From Stakelama flava (lineage in GTDB: Bacteria > Pseudomonadota > Alphaproteobacteria > Sphingomonadales > Sphingomonadaceae), in contig NZ_JAHWZX010000007.1 of the NCBI RefSeq assembly GCF_019351405.1, positions 62,001 through 126,000 on the forward strand: a stretch of DNA of 64,000 bases, written 5' to 3'. The notes under the pieces were generated by a model. The model was not told where the DNA came from. It saw only the letters and a list, made by a program, of their open reading frames with translations, and searched no databases. Made by a program: the position numbers and the translations under genes. Of this stretch, positions 8,735 to 17,809 are shown piece after piece (position 1 is the stretch's first letter; each line of letters begins with the position of its first letter).

Positions 8735-9250
8735 ATGGGTCTGTTCAGCAAGGATATCGAAAGCTTCGACGCTCTCTTCCTGCACCAGTTGCAGGACATC
8801 TATTATGCCGAGAACCAGATTACGAAAGCGCTGCCCAAGATGATCGACAAGGCCACGGACCCTGCGCTGCGCGACGGGTTCAAGACGCATCTGGAAGAAA
8901 CGAAAGGACAGATCGAGCGGCTCAACCGCATCTTCGATCTGCTTGGCGAAAAGGCGAAGGCAGTTACCTGCCCGGCGATCGACGGCATTATCAAGGAAGC
9001 GAATGAACTCGCCGGGGAAATCGCCGACAAGCGCGTTCTCGACGCCGCGTTGATCGCAGCGGCACAGGCTGTCGAACATTACGAAATCACGCGCTATGGA
9101 ACGCTGATCGCCTGGGCCAACCAGCTTGGGCGGGCCGGGGTGGCAGATATCCTCAAAGAAACGCTCGATGAGGAATATGCAACCGATGACAAGCTGACCG
9201 CGATGGCGGTCCGGGACAATGCCAGGGCCGATCAAGCCCAACCTGCGTAG
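8735..9250 (+). CDS. YciE/DUF892 ferritin-like stress protein
   Basis: A 171-residue four-helix ferritin-like protein of the YciE family. The helices carry the expected acidic and histidine metal-ligand pattern, for example LFLHQLQDIYYAENQI, FKTHLEETKGQIERL, AAAQAVEHYEITRYG and LKETLDEEYATDDKL. YciE proteins are linked to general and osmotic stress, but their reaction is not established. The ATG at 8735 is fixed by CGGAGG; an open frame extends upstream to 8507 without homology. A strong GC hairpin follows the stop codon. It appears monocistronic. Confidence 0.9.
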   Translation: MGLFSKDIESFDALFLHQLQDIYYAENQITKALPKMIDKATDPALRDGFKTHLEETKGQIERLNRIFDLLGEKAKAVTCPAIDGIIKEANELAGEIADKRVLDAALIAAAQAVEHYEITRYGTLIAWANQLGRAGVADILKETLDEEYATDDKLTAMAVRDNARADQAQPA

Positions 9251-9260
9251 CAAATTCGGC

Positions 9261-9287
9261 GGCCCGGCCGGGACATCCGGCCGGGCC
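9261..9287 (+). terminator. GC-rich hairpin after the YciE-family gene
   Basis: GGCCCGGCCGG and CCGGCCGGGCC form a perfect 11-base stem around a five-base loop, starting 10 bases after the stop codon. Only TT follows, so it is a strong hairpin but an atypical intrinsic terminator. Confidence 0.6.
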
Positions 9288-9351
9288 TTGCCGCGGTGAA
9301 AGCGACAGAGCCAGGCCGATACCTCTGCCGCTCTTTTCGAAAACCGCCCCC

Positions 9352-9843
9352 CTATTCCGCCGCCATTTCCGCTTCAGTGCCGGAGACGTTCCCGGGCAGC
9401 GCCCATAACAGGTCGTCGCGTTCGAGCCGGCGGCCGTCATGCGACTGCACGGTGACGGGGGCCACGGGCTTGCGGTCGCGCGCATCGACCAGCACGGGGG
9501 TGGCTGGCGTCCCGGTTTCCCAACGTTCGCCCCATTGGCGCAGCGCCACCATCGTCGGCAGCAGTGCATAGCCCTTGTCGGTCAGGCGATATTCGATCTT
9601 GCGCCGGTCCTGCGGCAGTGACCGGCGTTCCAGAATGCCGTGATCGACCAGCCGCGACAGCCGGTTGGCAAGGATATTGCGGGCGATGCCCAGCTCGGAC
9701 TGGAACTCCTCGAAATGATGCAGTCCGTTGAACGCGGCGCGCAGGATCAGAAAAGACCAGCGTTCGCCCATCGCCTCCAGCGCGGCGGGAAGGCTGCATC
9801 GGCTTGCGATCTGACGCAGGGGTTCTCGAAGCTGTTCGCCCAT
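9352..9843 (-). CDS. HxlR family winged-helix transcriptional regulator
   Basis: A 163-residue regulator with the HxlR domain in residues about 14-110: CSLPAALEAMGERWSFLILR at its start, FEEFQSELGIARNILANRLSRL as the recognition region, and LTDKGYALLP in the wing. A cysteine (C16) sits at the position used for redox sensing in some HxlR proteins. The C-terminal 50 residues are an extension seen in many sphingomonad members. I chose the ATG at 9843; the frame is open to 9924, but the extra residues do not resemble the family. It is divergent from a small exported protein, and palindromes lie between them. Confidence 0.9.
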   Translation of the reverse strand: MGEQLREPLRQIASRCSLPAALEAMGERWSFLILRAAFNGLHHFEEFQSELGIARNILANRLSRLVDHGILERRSLPQDRRKIEYRLTDKGYALLPTMVALRQWGERWETGTPATPVLVDARDRKPVAPVTVQSHDGRRLERDDLLWALPGNVSGTEAEMAAE

Positions 9844-9893
9844 GGCGGGCAACCTACCCGCAAAGCCGCTTATGTCCAAAAAGGAAACATTCC

Positions 9894-9926
9894 ATTGCAA
9901 TGCAGCACCAGTTGCTAGTTGCAACT
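9894..9926. promoter_or_regulatory. TTGCAA-type palindromes between the HxlR gene and the divergent exported-protein gene
   Basis: Two perfect palindromes, ATTGCAAT (9894-9901) and AGTTGCAACT (9917-9926), share a TTGCAA core and are spaced about two helical turns apart. A further GTTGC half-site lies between them. HxlR regulators often bind the shared promoter of a divergent target, so this is the likely operator; no binding data are available. Confidence 0.5.
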
Positions 9927-9983
9927 TACATAACTGAAAGCTAGCCCCTTGTCGCAGTCGGAAACTGGTAAGGAGTTCCTCGA

Positions 9984-10283
9984 ATGCGTATGTTCGTTTC
10001 GCTCTCGCTTGTCGCGTACGCGCTCGGCGCTACACCTGCGCTGGCAGCCGACGGCATGTATCGCGGCATCCCCGCCACCGCTCCGTCCAATGCGAATTTC
10101 GTCACTCGGTCGACCATGTGGCATTGCGACGATGGTGCCTGCACCGCCGCGCATGACGGCCAGCGCGACTTGGTGATGTGTCAGCTTCTCGCGCGCAAGG
10201 TCGGACGGCTGGAAAGCTTTGCGGTCGACGGCGCGGCGATGGATGCCGACGCGCTTACCAAATGCAACGGACATGCGCGCTGA
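9984..10283 (+). CDS. Small exported protein, CC_3452-like family
   Basis: A 99-residue protein with a signal peptide (hydrophobic residues about 4-20, likely cleavage after ALA at 19-21 or nearby). The mature part has four cysteines (C48, C53, C66, C94) around a WHCDDGAC motif and an AC-terminal K-C-N pattern, which could form two disulfides. It matches the general pattern of the CC_3452 family of alphaproteobacteria, whose function is unknown. AAGGAG lies before the ATG at 9984. It is divergent from the HxlR regulator, which probably controls it. Confidence 0.75.
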   Translation: MRMFVSLSLVAYALGATPALAADGMYRGIPATAPSNANFVTRSTMWHCDDGACTAAHDGQRDLVMCQLLARKVGRLESFAVDGAAMDADALTKCNGHAR

Positions 10284-10332
10284 GCGCATTAAATCGTTGC
10301 AAAATAGCGGCTGACAACGCCATCTAGACCGC

Positions 10333-12423
10333 GTGCTGCGACAATATGAACTGGTCGATCGGGTTCTTGACTACGATCCGGGCGCCGATGAGGCGTTGCT
10401 CAACCGCGCCTATGTGTTTTCGATGCAGGCGCATGGATCGCAGAAGCGCGCGTCGGGTGATCCGTATTTCAGCCATCCGATCGAGGTGGCGGGGATATTG
10501 ACCGACCTGCACCTCGACGGGGAAACGATCGCGACCGCGATCCTTCACGACACGATCGAGGACACGGTGGCGACGCCGGAGGAAATCCTCGCCAAGTTCG
10601 GCCCCTCGGTCGCGCGCATGGTCGACGGCGTCACGAAGCTGTCAAAGATCGAGGCGCAGTCGGAAAATGAGCGCGCGGCCGAAAACCTGCGCAAATTCCT
10701 GCTCGCAATGTCGGACGACATTCGCGTGCTGCTGGTCAAGCTGGCTGACCGGCTGCACAATATGCGCACGCTTCACCACATCAAGAATCCTGACAAGCGA
10801 AAGCGCATCGCACGTGAGACCATGGATATCTATGCCCCGCTCGCCGAGCGGATCGGCATGTACGAATTCATGCGCGAAATGCAGAGCCTGGCATTTCGCC
10901 AGATCGAACCCGAAGCGTTCGAATCGATCACCCGCCGACTGGATGCGCTGAAGGAGGATGGCGAGGACCGGGTCGAAAAAATCGCCGCCGGACTTCGCCA
11001 GAGCCTGTCGCGCGGCGGCATCGACTGCGAGATTTCGGGGCGCGAAAAACATCCCTATTCGATCTGGCGCAAAATGTCGGAACGCCATGTCAGCATGGAA
11101 CAGCTTTCCGACGTCACCGCGTTTCGCGTGATCGTCGCGTCGGAGGAGGAATGCTATCGCGCGCTCGGCCTTATCCATCGTCGCTGGCCGATGGTGCCGG
11201 GGCGGTTCAAGGATTATATCTCCACCCCGAAGCGCAATGGCTATCGCTCGCTGCACACCACCGTCATGCACGGGCAACAGCAGCGCATCGAAATTCAGAT
11301 TCGCACGATCGAAATGCATCATCAGGCCGAATACGGACTTGCCGCGCACTGGGCGTACAAACAGGACGGCGTTCGCCCCGATACGCAAATCCGATGGATT
11401 CAGGATCTGGTCGAAATCCTGGATAATGCGGCCAGCCCTGAAGAGCTGCTCGAACATACCCGCATGGCGATGTATCAGGATCGCATCTTCGCCTTCACCC
11501 CGGCGGGCGAACTGATCCAGCTTCCCAAGGGCGCAACGCCGATCGATTTCGCCTATGCCGTGCATACCGATCTTGGCGATCAGGCGGTTGGCGCGAAGAT
11601 CAACGGCCGTGTCGTGCCGTTGCGCACCGCGATCGACAATGGCGATCAGGTCCGCATCCTGCGATCAAAGGCGCAGCAGCCGCAGCCCAACTGGCTGAAC
11701 TTCGCGATCACCGGAAAGGCGCGCGCCGCGATCCGCCGCCATTTGCGGCAGAAGGAACGCTCCGAAACCGTCGCGCTGGGGCACAAGCTGTATGACGAAA
11801 TCGTCGCCCGCCTTCCCGTACCGGTGGGCGAAGACGCGCTTGCCGATGCGTTGAAACGGCTGAAGCTGCCCGACGAAGCGACGCTGATGGACGCGATCGC
11901 GACGCAGAAGGTCACCGATGCGCAGGTGATGGAAGCGTTGATGCCGGGGTCCGCCGACCAGGCGGAGATAGAGGCGCTACCGCCGCAACAGCGCGCGATC
12001 TCGATCACCGGCCTTACCCCCGGAATCGCCTATACGCTCGCCGAATGCTGCCGCCCCGTGCCGGGCGATCGGATCGTCGGCGTACGCCGCCCCGACAGCG
12101 CGATAGAGGTGCATTCGATCACCTGCGAATGCCTCGACGCGGCGCAGGACGCGGTATGGGTCGACCTCGCCTGGGGCGAGGATGCCGAAGGAGGAATCGC
12201 GCGCGTCGCGGTCACATTGAAGAACGAACCGGGCGCGCTGGGCGTCGTGGCGACGATCATAGGCGCGCACCGAGCCAATATCATGGAGCTTCGCTTCGAC
12301 ACGCGCGACACGACGTTCCACACCAATACGCTGGATGTTCAGGTGCGCGACGCGGCGCATCTGATGAAGCTGCTCGCCGCGTTACGCGCGGCCGAAGCGG
12401 TGAGTTCGGCCGAACGGCTCTGA
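10333..12423 (+). CDS. Bifunctional (p)ppGpp synthetase/hydrolase (RSH)
   Basis: This cytosolic enzyme makes and degrades the stringent alarmone (p)ppGpp. The 696-residue protein shows the HD hydrolase domain first (about 25-180, with H48, H72 and D73 in LHDTIEDT). The synthetase domain follows (RFKDYISTPKRNGYRSLHT), then TGS at about 400-460, a zinc-finger-type segment (ECCRPVPGD) and a C-terminal ACT domain. Both active sites look intact, so a Rel/SpoT bifunctional form is expected, usually the only long RSH in alphaproteobacteria. The start is GTG at 10333 without a clear ribosome binding site. The rpoZ gene, often upstream, is absent here. Confidence 0.95.
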   Translation: MLRQYELVDRVLDYDPGADEALLNRAYVFSMQAHGSQKRASGDPYFSHPIEVAGILTDLHLDGETIATAILHDTIEDTVATPEEILAKFGPSVARMVDGVTKLSKIEAQSENERAAENLRKFLLAMSDDIRVLLVKLADRLHNMRTLHHIKNPDKRKRIARETMDIYAPLAERIGMYEFMREMQSLAFRQIEPEAFESITRRLDALKEDGEDRVEKIAAGLRQSLSRGGIDCEISGREKHPYSIWRKMSERHVSMEQLSDVTAFRVIVASEEECYRALGLIHRRWPMVPGRFKDYISTPKRNGYRSLHTTVMHGQQQRIEIQIRTIEMHHQAEYGLAAHWAYKQDGVRPDTQIRWIQDLVEILDNAASPEELLEHTRMAMYQDRIFAFTPAGELIQLPKGATPIDFAYAVHTDLGDQAVGAKINGRVVPLRTAIDNGDQVRILRSKAQQPQPNWLNFAITGKARAAIRRHLRQKERSETVALGHKLYDEIVARLPVPVGEDALADALKRLKLPDEATLMDAIATQKVTDAQVMEALMPGSADQAEIEALPPQQRAISITGLTPGIAYTLAECCRPVPGDRIVGVRRPDSAIEVHSITCECLDAAQDAVWVDLAWGEDAEGGIARVAVTLKNEPGALGVVATIIGAHRANIMELRFDTRDTTFHTNTLDVQVRDAAHLMKLLAALRAAEAVSSAERL

Positions 12424-12490
12424 CCGCGCCGTTGCTTAATATCGCGATGACCCCGATCGTTTATCGACACTGGTGTCAGCAAGCTGTACA

Positions 12491-12889
12491 ATGCCCCTCA
12501 TGCACCCCCACCGCCACGAAATCGCGATCGAACCCGACGACATCGACTTTATGGGTCATGTCAACAATGCGGTATATCTCAACTGGGTTCAGGAAGCGGT
12601 CGTCGCCTATTGGCAGAAAGTGGCTCCGGCTGAGGAGGTGGCGCGCCACCTTTGGGTCGCGCTGAAGCATGAAATCACCTATCGCCGCCCGGCCTTTCTG
12701 GATGACGACATCGTCGCCACCGTCGCCGCCGAACGGGTGGAGGGTGCCCGCGCGCTGTTCAAAACCGCGATCAAGCGGGGCGAGGAAGTGGTTGCCGAGG
12801 TCAAGAGCACCTGGTGCTCGCTCGATGCATCGACCATGCGCCCGATGCGAATCGCGCGCCACGTGTCACGCCGCTTTATTCCCGAATAG
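12491..12889 (+). CDS. Acyl-CoA thioesterase, hotdog fold (4HBT/YbgC-like)
   Basis: A 132-residue hotdog protein. The motif DDIDFMGHVNNAVYLNWVQ holds the aspartate (D19) that acts as catalytic base in 4-hydroxybenzoyl-CoA thioesterase and YbgC/FadM relatives. ITYRRPAFLDDDIV and TTWCSLD-like segments complete the fold. The likely reaction is hydrolysis of a short or medium acyl-CoA; the substrate is not readable. The start is uncertain: ATG at 12491 or 12500, or GTG at 12473, none with a clear ribosome binding site. It stands 67 bases after the RSH gene. Confidence 0.85.
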   Translation: MPLMHPHRHEIAIEPDDIDFMGHVNNAVYLNWVQEAVVAYWQKVAPAEEVARHLWVALKHEITYRRPAFLDDDIVATVAAERVEGARALFKTAIKRGEEVVAEVKSTWCSLDASTMRPMRIARHVSRRFIPE

Positions 12890-12961
12890 GATCGCCGCGC
12901 TTCCTCCCGGTGCGCAACAAAGCGATGACGGCGGCCTCGCGCGGCGCTAAGGAAGCGCGCC

Positions 12962-13999
12962 ATGAACCGGCCACGCCTATCGATCGTCGTCCCCTGTTAT
13001 AACGAGGCGGCGTGCCTCGACGCACTGCATGCGCGAATCACTGGCGCGGCACGCGGGGCAGTGGGTGACGATTATGAAATCATACTGGTCAATGACGGGT
13101 CGAAAGACGCGAGCTGGCCCGCAATGCAGCGACTGGCGGCCGCCGATCCGCATCTCGTCGCGATCAACCTGTCGCGAAATCACGGGCACCAGCTCGCGCT
13201 GACCGCAGGGCTCGATCTGTGCGCGGGCGAAGAAATCCTGATCCTCGACGCCGATCTTCAGGACCCGCCCGAACTGCTCGCCGATATGCGAGCGACGATG
13301 CGCGAACAGGATGCCGACGTCGTCTATGCCGTGCGCCGCAAACGGCAGGGCGAAACCTTTTTCAAAAAACTCACCGCCGCTGCCTTTTACCGCGTGCTCG
13401 ACCGCGTGACCGATACGCCGATCCCGCTTGATACCGGCGATTTCCGGCTGATGACGCGCCGCGCGCTCGACGCGCTGCTCTCGCTTCCCGAACAGGCGCG
13501 CTTCATTCGCGGCATGGTCGCATGGATCGGCTTTCGTCAGGTGCCCTTCACCTATGACCGTGCGGAACGCCATGCGGGCGAGACCAAATATCCGCTGTCG
13601 AAGATGATTCGATTCGCGCTCGACGCGGTGACCGGATTTTCCACTGCGCCGCTTCGCTTCGCCAGCCATGTCGGCCTGTGGCTGACCGGCCTGTCGCTGC
13701 TGCTGATCCTCTATATCGTCTTCGGCTGGTTCACCGGGTCGGCGGTCGCTGGCTGGACATCGACGATGCTGGTCGTTGTCGTGCTTGGCGCGGTGCAGAT
13801 GTTCGTGCTGGGGATGATCGGCGAATATCTCGGCCGCCTGTACGTCGAATCGAAACGCCGCCCGCTCTATCTGGTCGCCGATGTCGCCGGGCCGGTTCAG
13901 GGCCGCTCGACGCTGGGCTATCATGCGGGGCAAAGCCACGGCTTCGCCCCCGGTACGGTGGCGCAGACGGATAACGGCGACGGCGAAAATCCGGCGTGA
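12962..13999 (+). CDS. Family 2 glycosyltransferase with two C-terminal membrane helices (GtrB/DPM1-like)
   Basis: A 345-residue inner-membrane glycosyltransferase expected to load a sugar onto polyprenyl phosphate. The GT-A fold starts with LSIVVPCYNEAACL, has NDGSKDAS, and the metal-binding DADLQDPP (D96-D101). Two hydrophobic helices lie at about 235-258 and 263-288, as in GtrB and ArnC. The last 45 residues are soluble and not conserved. The gene sits next to a methyltransferase, a GtrA protein and a GT-C-like membrane protein on the other side, which suggests one lipid-linked sugar pathway. Confidence 0.9.
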   Translation: MNRPRLSIVVPCYNEAACLDALHARITGAARGAVGDDYEIILVNDGSKDASWPAMQRLAAADPHLVAINLSRNHGHQLALTAGLDLCAGEEILILDADLQDPPELLADMRATMREQDADVVYAVRRKRQGETFFKKLTAAAFYRVLDRVTDTPIPLDTGDFRLMTRRALDALLSLPEQARFIRGMVAWIGFRQVPFTYDRAERHAGETKYPLSKMIRFALDAVTGFSTAPLRFASHVGLWLTGLSLLLILYIVFGWFTGSAVAGWTSTMLVVVVLGAVQMFVLGMIGEYLGRLYVESKRRPLYLVADVAGPVQGRSTLGYHAGQSHGFAPGTVAQTDNGDGENPA

Positions 14000-14005
14000 C
14001 GCCGG

Positions 14006-14734
14006 TCAGGCAGCGCGCGCCAGCGTGATGATCGACAGGCCGGGCGTCATCGGCAATCGGCCCAGAAGGTGGCGTTCCATCGCGAACACACTCTGAAACA
14101 CGGCGTTCAGCGGCTTTACCGGCGGCGAATCGTCGCTATCGTCCTTGCCACGGATTTTACCCGCCATGCGCGCCGCCACTGCCGCCGGGAACAGCAGCGA
14201 ATTGAACCAGCGAAGCCCGTTGTGGCGAAGCCCCGCATCGGCAATCGCGCGACCAAGCGCCGCCTTCGAATAGCGGCGGTGATGATGGTTCACCACGTCG
14301 TGCGCGCTCCACATCCACTGGTGCGCAGGCACGGTGATAAGGATCGCTCCGCCGGGTTTCAGGCATTGCGCCATCGCCTTCAATGCCGCGACATCGTCCT
14401 CGATATGCTCGACCACGTCGAGCACCGCGATCAGGTCGTATGCGCCGCGCTCCACCCCTTCCAGCGCGGGAAGCGGTGCATGGCCGATCGCCTTGCCCAG
14501 CCGTTCGCCAGCAATCGCGCGCGCGGCGGGATCGATCTCAATCGCGTCGACATCGCCGAACCGCGCAAGCATCGGCAGGTTGTGCCCGGTGCCGCACCCG
14601 ATCTCCAATATGCGCGCATCGCTCGGAAGCTTCGCATTGCGCTTCAGATACGCACTCAGGATTTCGCGCCGCGCGCGATACCACCAATGCGTCGAATCAT
14701 GCGCCGCCATGCGGTCGTAGACGATGCGTTCCAT
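14006..14734 (-). CDS. Class I SAM-dependent methyltransferase
   Basis: A 242-residue protein with the Rossmann methyltransferase fold. ARILEIGCGTGHNLPML is motif I, YDLIAVLDVVEHIEDD is the post-motif II region, and LKPGGAILITVPAH is motif III. The N-terminal half is of the UbiG/class 11 type, while the C-terminal half (HHHRRYSKAALGRAI) is typical of enzymes acting on polyprenyl-linked or surface sugars. The start at 14734 overlaps the stop of the GtrA gene by one base (TGATG), which implies translational coupling. The substrate is unknown; a glycan or lipid-linked intermediate is inferred from the neighbours. Confidence 0.87.
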   Translation of the reverse strand: MERIVYDRMAAHDSTHWWYRARREILSAYLKRNAKLPSDARILEIGCGTGHNLPMLARFGDVDAIEIDPAARAIAGERLGKAIGHAPLPALEGVERGAYDLIAVLDVVEHIEDDVAALKAMAQCLKPGGAILITVPAHQWMWSAHDVVNHHHRRYSKAALGRAIADAGLRHNGLRWFNSLLFPAAVAARMAGKIRGKDDSDDSPPVKPLNAVFQSVFAMERHLLGRLPMTPGLSIITLARAA

Positions 14735-15177
14735 CAGCCGAATACCCAGTGTCGATTGATCAGAAAGGTCACGAGCGGGATCACCGTAACCGCGGGAACC
14801 AGCGGCGCCCAGTCGGCAAGCCCGCCAAGATCGACCAGCACCCAGGTGAAGGCCATGTTCATGACAAGGCCCGCCCCCTGAACCACCACGAACTTCATCT
14901 GCTGCCCGCCGCCCGGCGTGCGCGTGCCGTGCCCTTTGAAGCTCCACAGGCTGTGCAGCGGAAAGCCGACCGCGACCGCGACGGCAAAGGCAAAGGGAAC
15001 CGCCCCCACCGCCCAGCCTTCGGGCATGACCCATGCGACCAGCGGCAGGTACACCGCCGCATAGACCAGCGTCGAAATGCCGCCGACGATGCCGAAGCGG
15101 ACAAGCTGCCCCAGCACGCCCGTTTCGCGCATCGCGGTGAATTGTCGCAAGATCGCGGTCACATCTGCCCTGCCCAT
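14734..15177 (-). CDS. GtrA family membrane protein
   Basis: A 147-residue protein with four hydrophobic helices and the GtrA opening LGQLVRFGIVGGISTLVYAAVY. GtrA proteins are thought to flip polyprenyl-phosphate-linked sugars across the inner membrane. The family also has the FxxHSLWSFKG-type segment between helices two and three, seen here as FPLHSLWSFKGHG. The frame is open to 15489, but the start at 15177 gives the normal family length. It overlaps the following methyltransferase by one base. Confidence 0.88.
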   Translation of the reverse strand: MGRADVTAILRQFTAMRETGVLGQLVRFGIVGGISTLVYAAVYLPLVAWVMPEGWAVGAVPFAFAVAVAVGFPLHSLWSFKGHGTRTPGGGQQMKFVVVQGAGLVMNMAFTWVLVDLGGLADWAPLVPAVTVIPLVTFLINRHWVFG

Positions 15178-15385
15178 AACCCGGTGGCTCGCCCTAGGGC
15201 GGATCGCGCGAAACGGCAATGTTCGTGTTAGGCCGCAAACCATGGGCGTGCGCGCTTGAACATCCCCGTGTCCCATACGCCCGTTCGACATAAGCAGGCA
15301 GTCGAAGGGCCGTCCTCGTCTTGCCTCTTCCCCCACAACCGCGCAGGGCCTAAAGCCCGCGATCGTACCGGCAAGGGAGCGTTTT

Positions 15386-17176
15386 TTGAGCAAGTGGCGT
15401 AACCGGGCGCAGGTCGTGCGCCGCGATCTCGACGAAAGCTGGCTGCAATGGTCACTGATCGCATGGCTGCTGATCGCAGCGTGGTTCATCTGGCAGCGCT
15501 GGCCCTACATCTACTGGCTGGCGCTTCGCGATACCGACGACAATATGCGCCTGATGCAGGTGCGCGCGCTGCTCCACGGACAGGGCTGGTACGACCTCAC
15601 CCAATATCGGCTCAACCCGCCCCAGGGGTTCAACATCCACTGGTCTCGGCTCGTGGATCTGCCGATCGCGGGGCTGATCCTGTTCTTCCGCATGTTCACC
15701 AGCGATGCCTGGGCGCAGAAACTGGCGGTGGGGATTGCGCCGCTGCTGCCGCTTTCGGTGGTGATGGCAAGCATTTCCTTCACGGTTCGGCGGCTCGTCG
15801 CGCCGCTCGCCTATCCGCTGGCTATCCTACTCATCGCCTTTGGCTGCACCGTGGCGATATTGATGTTCCTGCCCGAACGGATCGACCATCATGGCTGGCA
15901 GCTTGCATTTCTGTGCCTGACAGTGGCGGGACTGGCCGACGACCGCCGGTTGCGCGCAGGCGCGATCATCGGCCTGTCGAGCGCCGCATCGCTCACCATC
16001 GGGCTTGAAATGCTGCCTTATTGTGCGATGGCAGGCGCGATCGTCGCGCTGCGCTGGATATGGGATCGCGATCAGGTCATCCAGCTAAAGGTCTATGCGC
16101 TGACGCTCGCTGGCGGCACCGCGCTCGGCTTTGCGGGTTTCGCCTCCTACGCCAATATGGCGATGCGCTGCGATGCGCTGACGCCGGTCTATCTGATCGT
16201 CATGGTGGTGTCGGGCGCGCTGCTCTTCCTGCTGGCGCTGTGGAATCCGGAACGCCGTGGCACCCGCCTTGCCGCCGCGCTGGTCGCGGGTGCGGCGATC
16301 GGTATCGGGTTCGTGCTCGCCTTTCCGCAATGCCTTGGCCGTCCCGAAGGCGTGTCGCCCGAACTCGCACGACTGTGGCTCGACAATGTGCGCGAAGCGA
16401 AACCGATCTACGCCCACCCACTGCGCACCGCCGTGCCGATCGCGGTCATGCCGCTGATCGGCCTGATCGGCGCGATAATCGCCAGCATCGCCGACTGGCG
16501 GCGCAACCGGTCGGTCAAATGGATTCCGGTCGCGCTGTTCACCGCGTTCGCCTGCGCCCTGCTGCTGTGGCAGGTGCGGGCGGGGCCGGCGGCGCAACTG
16601 CTCGCCATTCCCGGTGCGACGGCGCTTGCCTGGATAATCCTGCCTTGGCTGTTGCAGCGCAATTCCATGCTGGTGCGCGTGCTCGGCACGGCTGCCGCGT
16701 TTCTTGCGATATCGGGGCTGTTCACCGGCGCCCTGCTGCGCTGGTTCCCGATCGACCCGCCGTCGAAGCGCACGCAGATCATCAACCGCGCCAATTCGAG
16801 ATGCGCCAGCCTGCCGCGCCTCGCCCAGCTCAACCGCATCCCGGCACAGATCGTGTTTACCCATGTCGACCTTGGGCCGCGACTTATCACCACCACCCAT
16901 CATGACGCGATCGCCGGGCCTTATCACCGTAACGGCGATGCGATTCTCGACGTGCATCACGCCTTCATGGGTACGCCGCAGCAGTTTCTCAGCATCGCGA
17001 AGCGGCATCACGCTACATTGCTCGTCACCTGCCCCAACATGTCGGAAACCACCGTCTATCGTGCGCGTTCGCCCGGCGGTTTTTACGACCAGCTCGCCCA
17101 TGGCAAGCATTTCGCCTTCCTTACACCCGTGAAGATGCCCGAAGGATCACCGTTCCGGGTTTGGAAGATCGAATAA
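15386..17176 (+). CDS. Multi-pass membrane protein of GT-C glycosyltransferase-like architecture
   Basis: A 596-residue integral membrane protein with ten or more hydrophobic segments between residues about 20 and 460, and a soluble C-terminal domain of about 120 residues. A DTDDNMRLMQ motif follows the first helix, at the place where GT-C enzymes such as STT3 and ArnT carry catalytic acidic residues. Similar proteins are found in sphingomonads and rhizobia, often with misleading names. The start is a TTG at 15386 with AAGGGAG upstream. Its neighbours, a GtrB-like enzyme and GtrA, suggest it is the transferase that uses the flipped lipid-linked sugar. This role is inferred. Confidence 0.75.
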   Translation: MSKWRNRAQVVRRDLDESWLQWSLIAWLLIAAWFIWQRWPYIYWLALRDTDDNMRLMQVRALLHGQGWYDLTQYRLNPPQGFNIHWSRLVDLPIAGLILFFRMFTSDAWAQKLAVGIAPLLPLSVVMASISFTVRRLVAPLAYPLAILLIAFGCTVAILMFLPERIDHHGWQLAFLCLTVAGLADDRRLRAGAIIGLSSAASLTIGLEMLPYCAMAGAIVALRWIWDRDQVIQLKVYALTLAGGTALGFAGFASYANMAMRCDALTPVYLIVMVVSGALLFLLALWNPERRGTRLAAALVAGAAIGIGFVLAFPQCLGRPEGVSPELARLWLDNVREAKPIYAHPLRTAVPIAVMPLIGLIGAIIASIADWRRNRSVKWIPVALFTAFACALLLWQVRAGPAAQLLAIPGATALAWIILPWLLQRNSMLVRVLGTAAAFLAISGLFTGALLRWFPIDPPSKRTQIINRANSRCASLPRLAQLNRIPAQIVFTHVDLGPRLITTTHHDAIAGPYHRNGDAILDVHHAFMGTPQQFLSIAKRHHATLLVTCPNMSETTVYRARSPGGFYDQLAHGKHFAFLTPVKMPEGSPFRVWKIE

Positions 17177-17182
17177 GGCCGA

Positions 17183-17809
17183 TCAGGTCAGGCTGCCGCG
17201 TATCCCGTCGATCACGAACTGCGTGGCAAAGGCGGACAGAAGTACGCCGAGCAGGCGGGTGATCACCGCCTCGATCTTCGCGCCCAGCAGCCGCATCAGC
17301 GGCCCCGCCGCCAGCAGCGCCGCCAGCGTCAGCGCCAGGATCAGCGACACGCCGCCCAGGATCGCGAACGCCGCTTCCGGCCCGCGATGCTGCGCCATCA
17401 ACAGCATGACGCTGGCGATCGACCCCGGCCCGGCGATCATCGGCATCGCCATGGGAAAGATCGACACATCCTCCACCTCGGGCGTGTCGATGATCTTCTG
17501 CGCCCTGTCCTCGCGCCGCTGGGTGCGTTTTTCGAACACCATTTCCAGCGCGATCACGAACAGCATGATGCCCCCCGCAATGCGGAACGCGTCCAGACTG
17601 ATCCCCAGCCCACCCAGCAATTGCCGACCGAAAAAGGCGAAGGCGAAAATGATGATCGCCGACACCACCACCGCGCGGATCGCCATCGAACGGCGCATCG
17701 CGCCCGATGCGCCTGCGGTCAGCCCGGCATAGATCGGCGCGCAGCCGATCGGGTCGATCACCACGAAAAAGGTGATCAGCGTGGACAGGAACAGTTCGGT
17801 GAGGCCCAT
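17183..17809 (-). CDS. MarC family integral membrane protein
   Basis: A 208-residue protein with six hydrophobic helices. It has the MarC N-terminal signature FFVVIDPIGCAPIYAGLT and the matching repeat FPMAMPMIAGPGSIASVMLL. Despite the name, the family has no proven role in antibiotic resistance; its transport substrate is unknown. The start at 17809 overlaps the folD stop by one base (TGATG), and the frame upstream of it runs inside folD. It ends seven bases from the converging GT-C gene. Confidence 0.9.
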   Translation of the reverse strand: MGLTELFLSTLITFFVVIDPIGCAPIYAGLTAGASGAMRRSMAIRAVVVSAIIIFAFAFFGRQLLGGLGISLDAFRIAGGIMLFVIALEMVFEKRTQRREDRAQKIIDTPEVEDVSIFPMAMPMIAGPGSIASVMLLMAQHRGPEAAFAILGGVSLILALTLAALLAAGPLMRLLGAKIEAVITRLLGVLLSAFATQFVIDGIRGSLT

